Shown here in pieces: positions 18,496 through 26,539 of a stretch of DNA of 64,000 nt. Source of the stretch: Lapidilactobacillus dextrinicus DSM 20335 (GTDB taxonomy: Bacteria; Bacillota; Bacilli; Lactobacillales; Lactobacillaceae). Location of the stretch: the NCBI RefSeq assembly GCF_001436095.1, contig NZ_AYYK01000004.1, forward strand, positions 310,001-374,000, in the 5' to 3' direction. Every line of letters starts with the position of its first letter. Within the stretch, counting starts at the first letter, position 1. Below the pieces are notes generated by a model, which made no database searches, was not told the origin of the DNA, and saw only the letters and a list, made by a program, of their open reading frames with translations. The translations under genes were made by a program, and so were the position numbers.

Positions 18496-18717
18496 CTATA
18501 AACTTTTAGCTACCATTTTCTTGAAAACATCATCTATGTGTGGACTGTAAAAAGTGATTGTGGCTGTTGTTCTTGCCCCTGCACCTGCATTGATTGCCAC
18601 ATCGGTAACACCTCTACCCATTTCAACATCATTAATGACAATCGTTTTACCAAACGGCGTTCCGTTGTCATTAATAACTAATTTATAAACATTGATAGTG
18701 ACACTACTTAATTTCAT
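18496..18717 (-). CDS. Small head-region protein, unknown
   Basis: This 73-aa protein is read from ATG 18717, which has GAGG at good distance. A longer TTG-started version from 18756 is possible but lacks a site. It is beta-rich (SSVTINVYKLVIND, ARTTATITFYSP). It lies between the minor head protein and the scaffold; prophage 2 has an unrelated 67-aa gene at the same place (60902-61105). Function unknown. Confidence 0.6.
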   Translation of the reverse strand: MKLSSVTINVYKLVINDNGTPFGKTIVINDVEMGRGVTDVAINAGAGARTTATITFYSPHIDDVFKKMVAKSL

Positions 18718-18756
18718 ATGATTAGCCTCAATTTTCGGTACAAAAATAGCAACCAA

Positions 18757-19902
18757 CTAATTAGCTGATTGCTTGTTAAATATCTTCTCGCGTGAATAAT
18801 CACGGTGTAAGAAATCGTGTGGCTTAATAAACTCGCGTAATCGCTTCTGCTGACTGGCTAATAAAGATTTATAGTGTTGAATACCAGCTTCATCGCCTAG
18901 TGCTTTAGCAGCTTCAAGCTTTTTCTTGGTATCACGAATAGCACGCTCATAGCCACGTTGTTTAGCTTGTAACTCACCATTCTTAATCGCTTCATCTTCA
19001 TCATATTGCGGTTGATTATTGGTGTTTAATTCCTCAATAAACGGATATAACACGTGCGTGCAGTTAATTCCTAGAACACCTGACGCTTCACCATAACCGT
19101 GATTATATATTGAATCATATTTCGGGTTATAATCCTTGCTGCTTGTTGGAACTAAATTAATAACTTTGCCTTGAATTGGTGCACAGGCTTCACGTGCGGC
19201 AGGGTGACTGCTCATTAAAGCAAGATGCGTGCCGTAATCTTCCATACGCTTTAAACGTAAATTATTGAACGTTCTGTGTGATGTTGACTGAATGACTGTT
19301 CGTGCATAGCCTTCAATCGACCGCCTACGACCAGCTTTATCAACTAACACAGGAATACCATTGCTAATCCACTTCTCGCACGTTTCGTTTAACGCTTGTT
19401 GATGAGTTTTGAGACCAGTCGAAGTTGCTATGGTAGTTTGCTTGACTATATTCTGGAACACTTGTACAGCCGAATTGTGAGCCGATGACGTGGTCAATAA
19501 CGTTTGACTAACTGTGTTATCTAGATCATGCATGGTTTGATTGAGCTGAGAATTGATAATGTCTCTTGTATCATCGCCAACATCAACTTTTTTGTGCAAT
19601 AAATCAGATAACTCCTGGTCAACTTCATCAACAATCTGAATACCGTTATCTTGAACTAAGTGTTCAATAGCTTCTTCGCTCTTATGAGTATATTTAGAAA
19701 CTAATTGAATAACTTGCTTGTTAAGAACACCCATTTTAGATAACTGCTCTAACTGCCAAGCCAAGGCATTATCAGCGTCAACCGAATCATACTTTGTTGT
19801 CTTAATCGTTTTAAAGATCAAAGCATAAATGTCTTGTTCCATTTGAGCATAGATATCAATCGCTGAATTGGCGTCTTGTTGCATTGAGTTTGGTGTTATC
19901 AT
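18757..19902 (-). CDS. Minor capsid protein, Phage_min_cap2 family
   Basis: This 381-aa protein follows the portal. The family hallmarks are visible: a long helical N-terminal half, GYARTVIQSTSHRTFNNLRL, the conserved SSHPAAREACAPIQGKV and HGYGEASGVLGINCTHVLYPF, then a coiled C-terminal part. It is thought to be a portal-associated head protein possibly ejected with DNA. The start overlaps the portal stop by 4 bp. Confidence 0.9.
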   Translation of the reverse strand: MITPNSMQQDANSAIDIYAQMEQDIYALIFKTIKTTKYDSVDADNALAWQLEQLSKMGVLNKQVIQLVSKYTHKSEEAIEHLVQDNGIQIVDEVDQELSDLLHKKVDVGDDTRDIINSQLNQTMHDLDNTVSQTLLTTSSAHNSAVQVFQNIVKQTTIATSTGLKTHQQALNETCEKWISNGIPVLVDKAGRRRSIEGYARTVIQSTSHRTFNNLRLKRMEDYGTHLALMSSHPAAREACAPIQGKVINLVPTSSKDYNPKYDSIYNHGYGEASGVLGINCTHVLYPFIEELNTNNQPQYDEDEAIKNGELQAKQRGYERAIRDTKKKLEAAKALGDEAGIQHYKSLLASQQKRLREFIKPHDFLHRDYSREKIFNKQSAN

Positions 19903-21449
19903 TCACCATCACCACCGCCATCTTTCGCTAATTGAGCGCCAAACATCGTATCTTCTGGTGCTTCATCTTGAATTAAAGCTAATTCTTTTTTAGCGTCATC
20001 CAGTGACATGCCATAATTGCGTACCAAAAATGTAGCTTTAGACATTGCACCAGCAGCTAGCGTCTTTAAATCTTCTTCAAGCTGTTTATCTTTATCAACG
20101 AACACGCCATCATCAAACTGACAAACAACATCGAGCGGCTTATTAACTAAATCATGTTCAAATAGGGGCTTGCCATCACTGAATAACTGACTTTGACCAG
20201 CTAATTCAACGATTGATGTGCATAATTCACCGATTGCCTTTTCAACCATCGTCAAATAGCTTGAGCGTGTTTGATAAGTCATTGAATTATCACTGACAAC
20301 TTCGGTAGCAGTCTTTAATCCGGTTTCTGAATAAGAGAACGTGCCAACAGATAATCCAATCTGTGTCTCAAGCTCTTTCAAGAAGTGATTAAGTGCGTCA
20401 GTGTATTGCTGTGTCCGAATATCAGTCGTCATGTCCTTAACACCAACTGAACCAGCATCATCTGTTAACAGTGGCGCATAAACATTCTGCTCGGTATCAA
20501 AGACTGGTTTGTGTGCTGAATCATACTTCATCATTGAACGTGGCACAGCAATTCTGCGGCTTCCTAAGCGAACTTCCCACATGAATTGATCGTGCGTGTC
20601 GTTAATATCATCAAGAACGTGTTTAGCATTATCAACAATACCAACGCCGAGTGGACTATCTAACGTGATGTTATTAGCGCCAGGAGTTCTGAAATAAACG
20701 AATTGTGGGCGAACAAAGTTATCAATGACTACTTCTGGCTGTAAGTCTTTATAAGCATCTAAACGGCTTAAAGGAACTTGAGTGCCAACTTGAGACGCCA
20801 TCTCGTTGCGGTAAAGCTCGTAAGTAATCACATAAACATCTTTTGACTCGCCTTTATCACCTTTGCGCTTATCCCATCGATGGAATTCTAGCAACGTGTA
20901 ATAGGCATTGCGGTCATGTTCTGTAACCACTGTCTTACTAGCAATAGCTGCTTCTGAAATGTTGTTAGTGTTTGATTGCAACGGATAAAACTGATCAGCT
21001 CTAATCCAAGCAATCTTAATCTTATCATCACTAACATAAGGTCGCATGGCAAAACCACCCAGCGCAATGCCTTTCTCAAGCTGCTCTTCAAATTGATTTT
21101 TGAAGTCATTATCTAGCAATACTTCATTAATGAACTTATCAGCTTCTGGGTCATCTTGAATATGAATATTGGCTTTTTCGTTAAACACAATCGAGGCGAT
21201 GCGACGTGCAGCCGTCTTAGTGATGTTCAGCTTATTCTTAACGCGGTCTTTCTTATCACCGTATGAGTTGAGATATTCTACTTTCTCGTCGGCATTGGTG
21301 TAATAATCAATATCTTTCTTTATACGTTCATATTCTTGTGGATCAATGCTGATACGACTGTCGTCAGTAATCTTGCTTAACGATTTTCCTAATCCGATAT
21401 TCATCGCCCCCCTTCTAAATAACTTCTTAATACTGTCAATTAACGTCAT
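19899..21449 (-). CDS. Portal protein
   Basis: This 516-aa protein lies between the large terminase subunit and the minor head gene. Portal features include DYYTNADEKVEYLNSYGDKKD near the start, KTAARRIASIVFNEKANI, GGFAMRPY and the C-terminal tail with SKATFLVRNYGMSLDDAKKELALIQ. The dodecameric ring is the DNA entry and exit channel. Length and order match the SPP1-gp6-type portals of Lactobacillus phages. Confidence 0.93.
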   Translation of the reverse strand: MTLIDSIKKLFRRGAMNIGLGKSLSKITDDSRISIDPQEYERIKKDIDYYTNADEKVEYLNSYGDKKDRVKNKLNITKTAARRIASIVFNEKANIHIQDDPEADKFINEVLLDNDFKNQFEEQLEKGIALGGFAMRPYVSDDKIKIAWIRADQFYPLQSNTNNISEAAIASKTVVTEHDRNAYYTLLEFHRWDKRKGDKGESKDVYVITYELYRNEMASQVGTQVPLSRLDAYKDLQPEVVIDNFVRPQFVYFRTPGANNITLDSPLGVGIVDNAKHVLDDINDTHDQFMWEVRLGSRRIAVPRSMMKYDSAHKPVFDTEQNVYAPLLTDDAGSVGVKDMTTDIRTQQYTDALNHFLKELETQIGLSVGTFSYSETGLKTATEVVSDNSMTYQTRSSYLTMVEKAIGELCTSIVELAGQSQLFSDGKPLFEHDLVNKPLDVVCQFDDGVFVDKDKQLEEDLKTLAAGAMSKATFLVRNYGMSLDDAKKELALIQDEAPEDTMFGAQLAKDGGGDGE

Positions 21450-21462
21450 CTATTCACCGCCT

Positions 21463-22782
21463 TTACCACTTCAAGCCAAGGTCTACTAGATTATCTAGAA
21501 CCATGTACATAAATGCGTCGCATGTATGGTCATCAACCTTAATAACCTTTGGCTTGTCGGTCTTTAACGTCTTTTCATCCCATTGATACTTTTGATGTTC
21601 TGAAATAAATATCTTATTGGCTTCGTTATCAAGATAATAAAAACGCCCAGTGGCCAACAAGTCCTGAACGTGATCAATCATTTTTGTTTTCTCAACTTTA
21701 TGGACATGGTGCCAATGCTCGCCAAATAGCCGGAAGTATTCGTGATCAATCGCAAAATCTGACGTGGCTTCATCAGCTGACTTTTGCCATGCTTTCTTGC
21801 CCCATTGTTTCTCACGACTAACTTCAAACTCATGCAGTTCCTTAGCAAGTTCACTAGGCGCTTTCTTAACTGCTTGGTGTTGTGGCGAATAGTAATAGGT
21901 ATCTAGCAAGATAACTCGTCCTTTTTTCGTCAACGCATAACATGATTCAGTTGTTGCAGATACTTGCTGGCCACTATCTTGGCTAAAGTAAAGCGACTTA
22001 ATCTCATCGTCATCTGGAAATGCAACCAACGGATGAAATAAGTTCATGTTGTAGATATTCGTACCTAAACCGACGACTTCGCCAAGGTATAGCCAGCGGT
22101 AATAGTCATAATCATTCTTTTTGTAAGATTCGATCAAGTCTAAGGTTTGCTGACTGGTAAACCCACGCACATCGCAGCGATAATCGCTTGTATCAATGAA
22201 GTAATTATCATCTGCGGTTACTTTATCCAGCCACTCGTTAATCCAATCATATGGATTCTTAGGCGGGTTATATGAATAGAACACCTTTACTTGTTTAGCA
22301 TAGCTAGGCTTTTGCCGAATAAAGGTTGGATTAGCCTGGTCAAATACATCAGCGCTCTTCATATTAGCAGCTTCTTCGTACCAGACAGCAACAACGTTAT
22401 CAACAATGTTTGATTTCAGTTTGTATGGATTATCAGCGCCATAGAAATAGAATGTGCTGCCACTTCGTTTGTGCTTGATTGTCAACGGTGACTTAAAGGC
22501 GATGAACTCGCTGTCCATATTTAGCATGTTCAAAGCCCATTGAATTTGGCTATAAACCGTATCGTGTAGGTCGGATTTATTAGCTAATACGCAAATGATA
22601 TTAGCCTTGTATCCTTGCTGAATATACTTCTTCATCATCGTAACTAACTTCAAGCTGATCACAGACGATTTAAACGAGCCACGACCACCATTAGCAACAA
22701 CATAAGGCTTATCTGTGTTCCACATCTTATTGAAGTGTGGATTAACCATATCTGACAGCCTTAATTTATTCGATGTCATCAA
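21463..22782 (-). CDS. terL: Terminase large subunit
   Basis: This 439-aa DNA packaging motor has a Walker A of the phage type, GGRGSFKS at 32-39, and a Walker B-like VAVWYEEA at 131-138. The C-terminal half carries the nuclease fold (ADEATSDFAIDHEYF; DDHTCDAFMYMVLDNL). It converts ATP hydrolysis into DNA translocation through the portal and cuts the concatemer. The start overlaps the end of terS by 17 bp. Confidence 0.95.
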   Translation of the reverse strand: MMTSNKLRLSDMVNPHFNKMWNTDKPYVVANGGRGSFKSSVISLKLVTMMKKYIQQGYKANIICVLANKSDLHDTVYSQIQWALNMLNMDSEFIAFKSPLTIKHKRSGSTFYFYGADNPYKLKSNIVDNVVAVWYEEAANMKSADVFDQANPTFIRQKPSYAKQVKVFYSYNPPKNPYDWINEWLDKVTADDNYFIDTSDYRCDVRGFTSQQTLDLIESYKKNDYDYYRWLYLGEVVGLGTNIYNMNLFHPLVAFPDDDEIKSLYFSQDSGQQVSATTESCYALTKKGRVILLDTYYYSPQHQAVKKAPSELAKELHEFEVSREKQWGKKAWQKSADEATSDFAIDHEYFRLFGEHWHHVHKVEKTKMIDHVQDLLATGRFYYLDNEANKIFISEHQKYQWDEKTLKTDKPKVIKVDDHTCDAFMYMVLDNLVDLGLKW

Positions 22783-23254
22783 TAATCACCGTCCGATCAC
22801 CCTTGTCTGCTTCAGTTAATAGCTTGGCTTTATATGCAGCAATATCTGCTTCAGCATTGGCTTTTCTAATCTGCACTTCGGTCAATTTATCTGAGTCAGG
22901 ATAACGTTTAAGTATTTCACGAATAGCAGAAATTCTTGTTTTAAAGTCAGCTTCTTTTTGAACTTCTTCAGCCCCGATTGGCGTACTAACAATCACCGTT
23001 TCCTTTATTTCACCACGAGCGATGCTAGATAGTAACTCAATCGCTTCTTTAGCACTCATAATCTTCTGTGATTCAAGCTCCTGCATACGTTCATCGATGT
23101 AGGATTTTATGCTCACATTTGCAACTAATTTATGTGCATTTCCTCTGGCATAAGCAGAGCTGTAACCAGCGTCAATCGCTGATTGTTCGGCGTTTCCACT
23201 CTTGATGTACTCATTAGCAAACTTACGCTGTTTTGGTGTTAATTTCCGATTCAT
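22766..23254 (-). CDS. terS: Terminase small subunit
   Basis: This 162-aa Terminase_2 family protein has LTPKQRKFANEYIKSGNAEQSAIDAGYS at its N terminus, the typical DNA-binding helix-turn-helix, then KSYIDERMQELE and a helical oligomerisation region. It recognises the packaging site. GGAGGTG precedes the start. It is separated from the late regulator by about 490 bp of structured non-coding DNA. Confidence 0.94.
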   Translation of the reverse strand: MNRKLTPKQRKFANEYIKSGNAEQSAIDAGYSSAYARGNAHKLVANVSIKSYIDERMQELESQKIMSAKEAIELLSSIARGEIKETVIVSTPIGAEEVQKEADFKTRISAIREILKRYPDSDKLTEVQIRKANAEADIAAYKAKLLTEADKGDRTVIIDDIE

Positions 23255-23285
23255 TACATATCACCACACCTCCAAATTTAGGGTA

Positions 23286-23310
23286 TAAAAAAGACACCAA
23301 TTAAGGTGTC
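23286..23310 (-). terminator. Strong intrinsic terminator 30 bp ahead of terS
   Basis: GACACC (23305-23310 on the minus strand) pairs with GGTGTC (23293-23298) across a 6-nt loop, followed by TTTTTT. It ends the candidate non-coding RNA at 23286-23665. No promoter is apparent between it and terS, so late transcription must read through it or start elsewhere. Confidence 0.9.
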
Positions 23311-23434
23311 ATTATGTATTGCAATATCAAAAGCCGGCGATTGGCTTTAACTAATTAATTGGAAGGAATTTGTACGACTTTGCCGAGCTTCTGATATTGC
23401 TTGTAGGTAAAAATATCCTCCTTCAGGAAGGAAC

Positions 23435-23479
23435 TGTGCGTGATGGAATCGAACCATCAATCAACCACCAAGTCACACA
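23435..23479 (-). ncRNA. tRNA-like element 1 (acceptor stem plus T-arm only)
   Basis: The minus strand reads a 6-bp acceptor-like stem (TGTGTG with CGCACA), a 15-nt segment containing CTTGGTGG, and a perfect T-arm GATGG-TTCGATT-CCATC. The T-loop has the canonical TTCRA sequence. Only about 45 nt separate the stem ends, so a D-arm plus anticodon arm does not fit. It is not a conventional tRNA. Confidence 0.6.
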
Positions 23480-23531
23480 ACGAAGAAAAAGATCTTTCAT
23501 TTTTATTTTTTGTTTTCTCTGATTGGAAGAA

Positions 23532-23580
23532 CCACATGAAGCGGAATCGAACCGCTATTTAGCACCAGTCATGCAACGTG
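23532..23580 (-). ncRNA. tRNA-like element 2 (acceptor stem plus T-arm only)
   Basis: This element is related to element 1 and shares CGTTG..TGACT and GGTG at its 5' side. The T-arm is AGCGG-TTCGATT-CCGCT, again with canonical loop; the acceptor-like stem is GCATGA with TCATGT, extendable by G-T pairs. The T-stem sequences of the two elements differ but both pair perfectly. Confidence 0.6.
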
Positions 23581-23672
23581 AAACTTATATTACTTGTTGG
23601 CCGACAACAAAGAATATAGTTTATTTTGTGAGCAGTAAGTTTCCCGCCTTATTGCTCTCCTTGTTCTTATCG

Positions 23673-23700
23673 ATAATATCAATATAGCACGCTTTTTGAA
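23673..23700 (-). promoter_or_regulatory. Candidate late promoter
   Basis: The minus strand has TTCAAA (23695-23700), a 16-bp spacer and TATTAT (23673-23678). It lies just after the ArpU-type regulator gene and ahead of the structured RNA and terS, where late promoters of such phages are expected. The -35 match is weak, consistent with activator dependence. Confidence 0.45.
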
Positions 23701-23745
23701 CCTAATCGCGGTATGAAAGCCGAACGTTTGCCACAAATCGCCGAA

Positions 23746-24159
23746 TTACTTATAGACTAACAATTTGCCGTTCGGATAAGCTTCCGCAAACTCCAACAAC
23801 CCCTTTCGCTTGAGGTAATCAATAGATTCTTCAGAATAGCTAATCTTCTTTGCAATCTGATAATACGTTAATGCTGGCTCACAAAAATACGAATAATATA
23901 ATACCCAGTAGCTGTTTTTGCCAATAATCGACATCGCTTGTTGGCAATTATCAACTATCATTTCAGCGTCAATATGATTAACAATCTTGGTTTCGTTTCT
24001 ATTTTCATAACTGGACGCTCTTGGCATACCATCGAATGTTGGCGATTGAATATCCGTTAATTTGCGTCCTGCCATTCGTGATAAACGGCGATATTGAGAG
24101 AGTATCTCACGCGCATTTTCTACGCATTTATCTGCATCAATTTCTGGTAATAAGCCCAC
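23746..24159 (-). CDS. ArpU-family late transcription regulator
   Basis: This 137-aa protein starts LLPEIDADKCVENAREILSQY with RLSRMAGRKL and ends with a sigma-like helix-turn-helix (YQIAKKISYSEESIDYLKRKG). ArpU-type proteins sit at the end of the early region and are thought to switch on packaging and lysis genes. Here it directly precedes the structured RNA and terS. Confidence 0.85.
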   Translation of the reverse strand: MGLLPEIDADKCVENAREILSQYRRLSRMAGRKLTDIQSPTFDGMPRASSYENRNETKIVNHIDAEMIVDNCQQAMSIIGKNSYWVLYYSYFCEPALTYYQIAKKISYSEESIDYLKRKGLLEFAEAYPNGKLLVYK

Positions 24160-24177
24160 TAAACCGCGCCCCTTATG

Positions 24178-24651
24178 CTATAATTGGTTTATTCTGATGA
24201 ACCAATTAAGGCTGCCAGTGATGACGGTCTTTTTTTTTTGCTCTAATTCTTCAATTTCAATCTCAATTCGTGGCTCATTACTGTAATACTTGTCTATTTC
24301 TGCATGAACTATCTGATTGTCGTCTTCCCAGACAATACCTGTTAACGGATCAGTTACGCCTTTAAAGTAATTATCAACGTCTGGCTTCTGAACCGGTCTG
24401 ATTACTCCCGCTTCTTTCAGCTCTTTCTGGCGCTTACTGCCGCTCTTTTGAATTGGTCGGTACACTTTTACCTTGCAAGCTAAAGCACCCTGTAACGGCT
24501 CACTATGCCACTGTGTGAGTGCTTGATATTTAACTAATGCTTTATAGGCTTTCGACTTTGGCGGGTCATATGTAGTAACAAAATTGCCACGCCTTGCAAA
24601 TCTTGGCCTACCTTGGGGTTGCGGTTCTCCTACTATAACTAACTTAATCAT
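24178..24651 (-). CDS. rusA: RusA-family Holliday junction endonuclease
   Basis: This 157-aa protein has the RusA signature: N-terminal GEPQPQGRPRF, central KPDVDNYFKGVTDPL and WEDDNQIV, with the Asp residues that bind metal. It resolves branched recombination intermediates before packaging, which fits the RecT/exonuclease pair upstream in the same transcript. The stop side carries a poly-Lys stretch encoded by an 8-base A/T run. Overlaps the next gene by 4 bp. Confidence 0.93.
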   Translation of the reverse strand: MIKLVIVGEPQPQGRPRFARRGNFVTTYDPPKSKAYKALVKYQALTQWHSEPLQGALACKVKVYRPIQKSGSKRQKELKEAGVIRPVQKPDVDNYFKGVTDPLTGIVWEDDNQIVHAEIDKYYSNEPRIEIEIEELEQKKKTVITGSLNWFIRINQL

Positions 24652-24815
24652 TTCCGGTTATCTAACGCTTCCTTTAGTCCAGCTACTAATGCTGTTCCAA
24701 AAAACAATACGATTGGCGTCAGCACAGTAGCAATCAATGTTATTTTTAAACCAACATACATAATAATCAGTGCATATAAAGCTGTTGCACTAACTAATCC
24801 CAGTGTTTTCCTCAT
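24648..24815 (-). CDS. Small two-helix membrane protein
   Basis: The best start is ATG 24815, preceded by AGGAGGAATTCAA; a longer frame reaches 24869 but would run into the upstream gene without a site. The 55-aa product has two hydrophobic stretches separated by a short turn. Function unknown. Confidence 0.65.
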   Translation of the reverse strand: MRKTLGLVSATALYALIIMYVGLKITLIATVLTPIVLFFGTALVAGLKEALDNRK

Positions 24816-24831
24816 TTGAATTCCTCCTAAC

Positions 24832-25083
24832 CTACTTTGGTAATGGAAATTGCGTATAACCATCATCATTGCTCGGTGTTACTTGTTGCTTGGCAATCAA
24901 ACGATCTAAGTAGGTCTTAGCCTTTTGCAAGTCTTCCATGCCATTCTTCTCTTTATATCGTTCAAGATACTTTTCAACATTAGCAACCATGATAATATCT
25001 GCCGACTTACCCCACTTGTCGTACCAGTGTTCGATTAAATCACTTCCTGAAGTAGCATAATAATCTGGTTTTAAATTACTCAT
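24832..25083 (-). CDS. DUF3310 family phage protein
   Basis: This 83-aa protein has the DUF3310 pattern: a Tyr-rich start, DLIEHWYDKWG, then NVEKYLERYKEKNGMEDLQKAKTYLDRLI (helices). DUF3310 proteins are common in phage early regions, sometimes fused to nucleotide kinases; their role is unclear. The start touches the upstream stop. Confidence 0.85.
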   Translation of the reverse strand: MSNLKPDYYATSGSDLIEHWYDKWGKSADIIMVANVEKYLERYKEKNGMEDLQKAKTYLDRLIAKQQVTPSNDDGYTQFPLPK

Positions 25084-25320
25084 TCATTCTTCCTCCAATT
25101 TTCTGCCGCACATTGGGCAATAATTAATAGCAATTCCACTTTGATAACCAATGTCAGATAAGCCAATACCAACAGTCAATTCGTACCCACTATCTTGCCG
25201 CATTAGTCCCACAATAAGAGAACGTAAATGCTTGTCTTCAAAATCTGTCTCTTTGTACATAGTACGTTGCGAATTGTAAGCATACCTATCTCTAAATTTA
25301 CAATATTCACATTCACTCAT
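25084..25320 (-). CDS. Small zinc-binding-type phage protein
   Basis: This 78-aa protein has CEYC at the N terminus and CPMCG near the C terminus, a spaced CxxC pair able to bind zinc. The middle is beta-rich. It is a typical small early-region protein of unknown function. It overlaps the upstream gene by 4 bp. Confidence 0.72.
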   Translation of the reverse strand: MSECEYCKFRDRYAYNSQRTMYKETDFEDKHLRSLIVGLMRQDSGYELTVGIGLSDIGYQSGIAINYCPMCGRKLEEE

Positions 25321-25757
25321 TTCTCCACCTCATATCCGTCTAACCAAGCACGTGCAACCTTGTCTTGATGATCTGCAATCCAATCACCAATTCTAGCTTC
25401 GTCTTCTTTTACATAATCAAAACCATTGTTTTCGAAATATAGAACATCTCGAAGATCAATATTGCTTCCTTTGCACAACTTGATAAAAGCAGCAACGTTA
25501 TAAGGAATCACAGGTAACTTGGCGTACGTCTTCTTGAATACATCATCAGCGATAGGCCAATGTTCGCCATTGACCCCAGTCGCTATCCAATCGCCAGCGT
25601 GCAATTCCATAGGGCCTTCCAACGTTGGAATAAAATATTCATACGGTTTGTCGGTACCGATAATCGGTGGTATTTCAACGATGTTATATTCTATAACTTG
25701 TGCTGGCGAACCAATATACTGTTCGGCTTCAATCAGTGCTGTTTTACGATATTTCAT
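25317..25757 (-). CDS. PGDYG/DUF1642-like phage protein
   Basis: The start at ATG 25757 has GGGAGGAAG upstream; an earlier frame opening at 25787 is less likely. The 146-aa product contains MELHAGDWIATGVNGEHWPI, reminiscent of the PGDYG family, and ends ARAWLDGYEVEK, typical of DUF1642. It may be a fusion of two small phage modules. Function unknown. Confidence 0.72.
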   Translation of the reverse strand: MKYRKTALIEAEQYIGSPAQVIEYNIVEIPPIIGTDKPYEYFIPTLEGPMELHAGDWIATGVNGEHWPIADDVFKKTYAKLPVIPYNVAAFIKLCKGSNIDLRDVLYFENNGFDYVKEDEARIGDWIADHQDKVARAWLDGYEVEK

Positions 25758-25968
25758 CCGCTTCCTCCCAGCCATACGTCCAAGCATTTAACAAGTTTAC
25801 AATTCGCGCATTACGGTCTGACTCAAGTGTTTCACTCATGATGTAGTAATATGTTGCACAACTTGTATCTTCAAGAGAAACTTCATAATAATCATCAAAA
25901 CCAACATCAATATAGCCAATAAATTCAGCTAGCTCTTCAGCGACTGCTTTTGGTAGTTTAATCTTCAT
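25744..25968 (-). CDS. DUF1642-like small phage protein
   Basis: The start at ATG 25968 has a GAGG site. The 74-aa product begins KIKLPKAVAEELAEFIG and ends LLNAWTYGWEEA, echoing the DUF1642 C-terminal pattern of its neighbour. It overlaps the next gene by 14 bp and the upstream one by 11 bp. Function unknown. Confidence 0.65.
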   Translation of the reverse strand: MKIKLPKAVAEELAEFIGYIDVGFDDYYEVSLEDTSCATYYYIMSETLESDRNARIVNLLNAWTYGWEEADEIS

Positions 25969-26146
25969 TGTCGTTAACCTCATCTCCAAGTAATTTTTCC
26001 TCAATGTGGAACATAGATTGATCGGTAAAACGTGTATGCTGTTCGATACTCTCTAACAAAAAGATTGCTTTCCTAAGTGCTACTCTAGTTCTGTAAAGTA
26101 CAACAACGACCGTAACCAACAATGTTGCTAAGATTAGCTCCATCAT
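25958..26146 (-). CDS. Small membrane protein
   Basis: This 62-aa protein has an N-terminal transmembrane helix (about 2-19) and an amphipathic charged tail. It overlaps its neighbours at both ends. No motif recognised. Confidence 0.6.
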   Translation of the reverse strand: MMELILATLLVTVVVVLYRTRVALRKAIFLLESIEQHTRFTDQSMFHIEEKLLGDEVNDNED

Positions 26147-26514
26147 TATTCTTCAACCTCCTGATAGTGCTGTATACGAACGCCGAAATAAACCTCGCTC
26201 ATACCCATGTCGTGAAGCTCATAGTCAACTTTGTACCCAGCTTCTGCATAAGCCTCAACTAACTTAGTACGAAACAACGCAACATGGCTGTTAGATAGGT
26301 TATGCCGCTTGATAATATACTTAAGCTCGATGTCAGGCTGTCTAGAATAATTTGTAGCTTGACTAAGGTCCTCGTACACAGACACATCTACATACCCTTT
26401 CTTAAGTGCCGACGCTTCAATGCACTTGTCTAAGTATTGCTCCGCCTCTTCAATAGCCTTGTTAAGTTCTCCTTGATCCATGAGTTCATTTACTGTGTCT
26501 AAACTTAATACCAT
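26146..26514 (-). CDS. Phage early protein, unknown
   Basis: This 122-aa protein has a helical, acidic N-terminal half (DQGELNKAIEEAEQYLDKCIEA) and a mixed C-terminal half with GYKVDYELHDMGMSEVYFGVRI. It is soluble and has no motif that I recognise. Part of the accessory run between the replication genes and RusA. Confidence 0.65.
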   Translation of the reverse strand: MVLSLDTVNELMDQGELNKAIEEAEQYLDKCIEASALKKGYVDVSVYEDLSQATNYSRQPDIELKYIIKRHNLSNSHVALFRTKLVEAYAEAGYKVDYELHDMGMSEVYFGVRIQHYQEVEE

Positions 26515-26539
26515 AGTTGGTCGCCTACTTTATATTGCT

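Larger units (their letters stand above)
23286..23665 (-). ncRNA. Candidate structured phage RNA between late regulator and terS
   Basis: This is a gene-free stretch with organised structure on the minus strand. In order it has a hairpin 23630-23639/23648-23657; a hairpin TTGTTG/CAACAA extended by TATATT/AATATA (23586-23618); a tRNA-like element (23532-23580); an A-rich linker; a second tRNA-like element (23435-23479); a small hairpin TCCTTC/GAAGGA near 23420-23433; a long closing helix 23321-23338 with 23382-23400 (9 + 4 + 4 bp); and the terminator. A promoter lies just upstream. It is not a protein gene. It could be a late-operon leader, a packaging (cos) region, or a large phage RNA of the GOLLD/ROOL kind, which I cannot confirm. 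Confidence 0.65.

Noticed and set aside
23435-23580. Ordinary phage tRNA genes
   Set aside because: No upstream sequence within 75 nt can complete the acceptor stems with a D-arm and anticodon arm between; the pairing partners lie only 45-49 nt apart.
23255-23745. Firm assignment to the GOLLD or ROOL RNA families
   Set aside because: The region is shorter than typical members and I cannot align it to their consensus from memory, so I left it unassigned.
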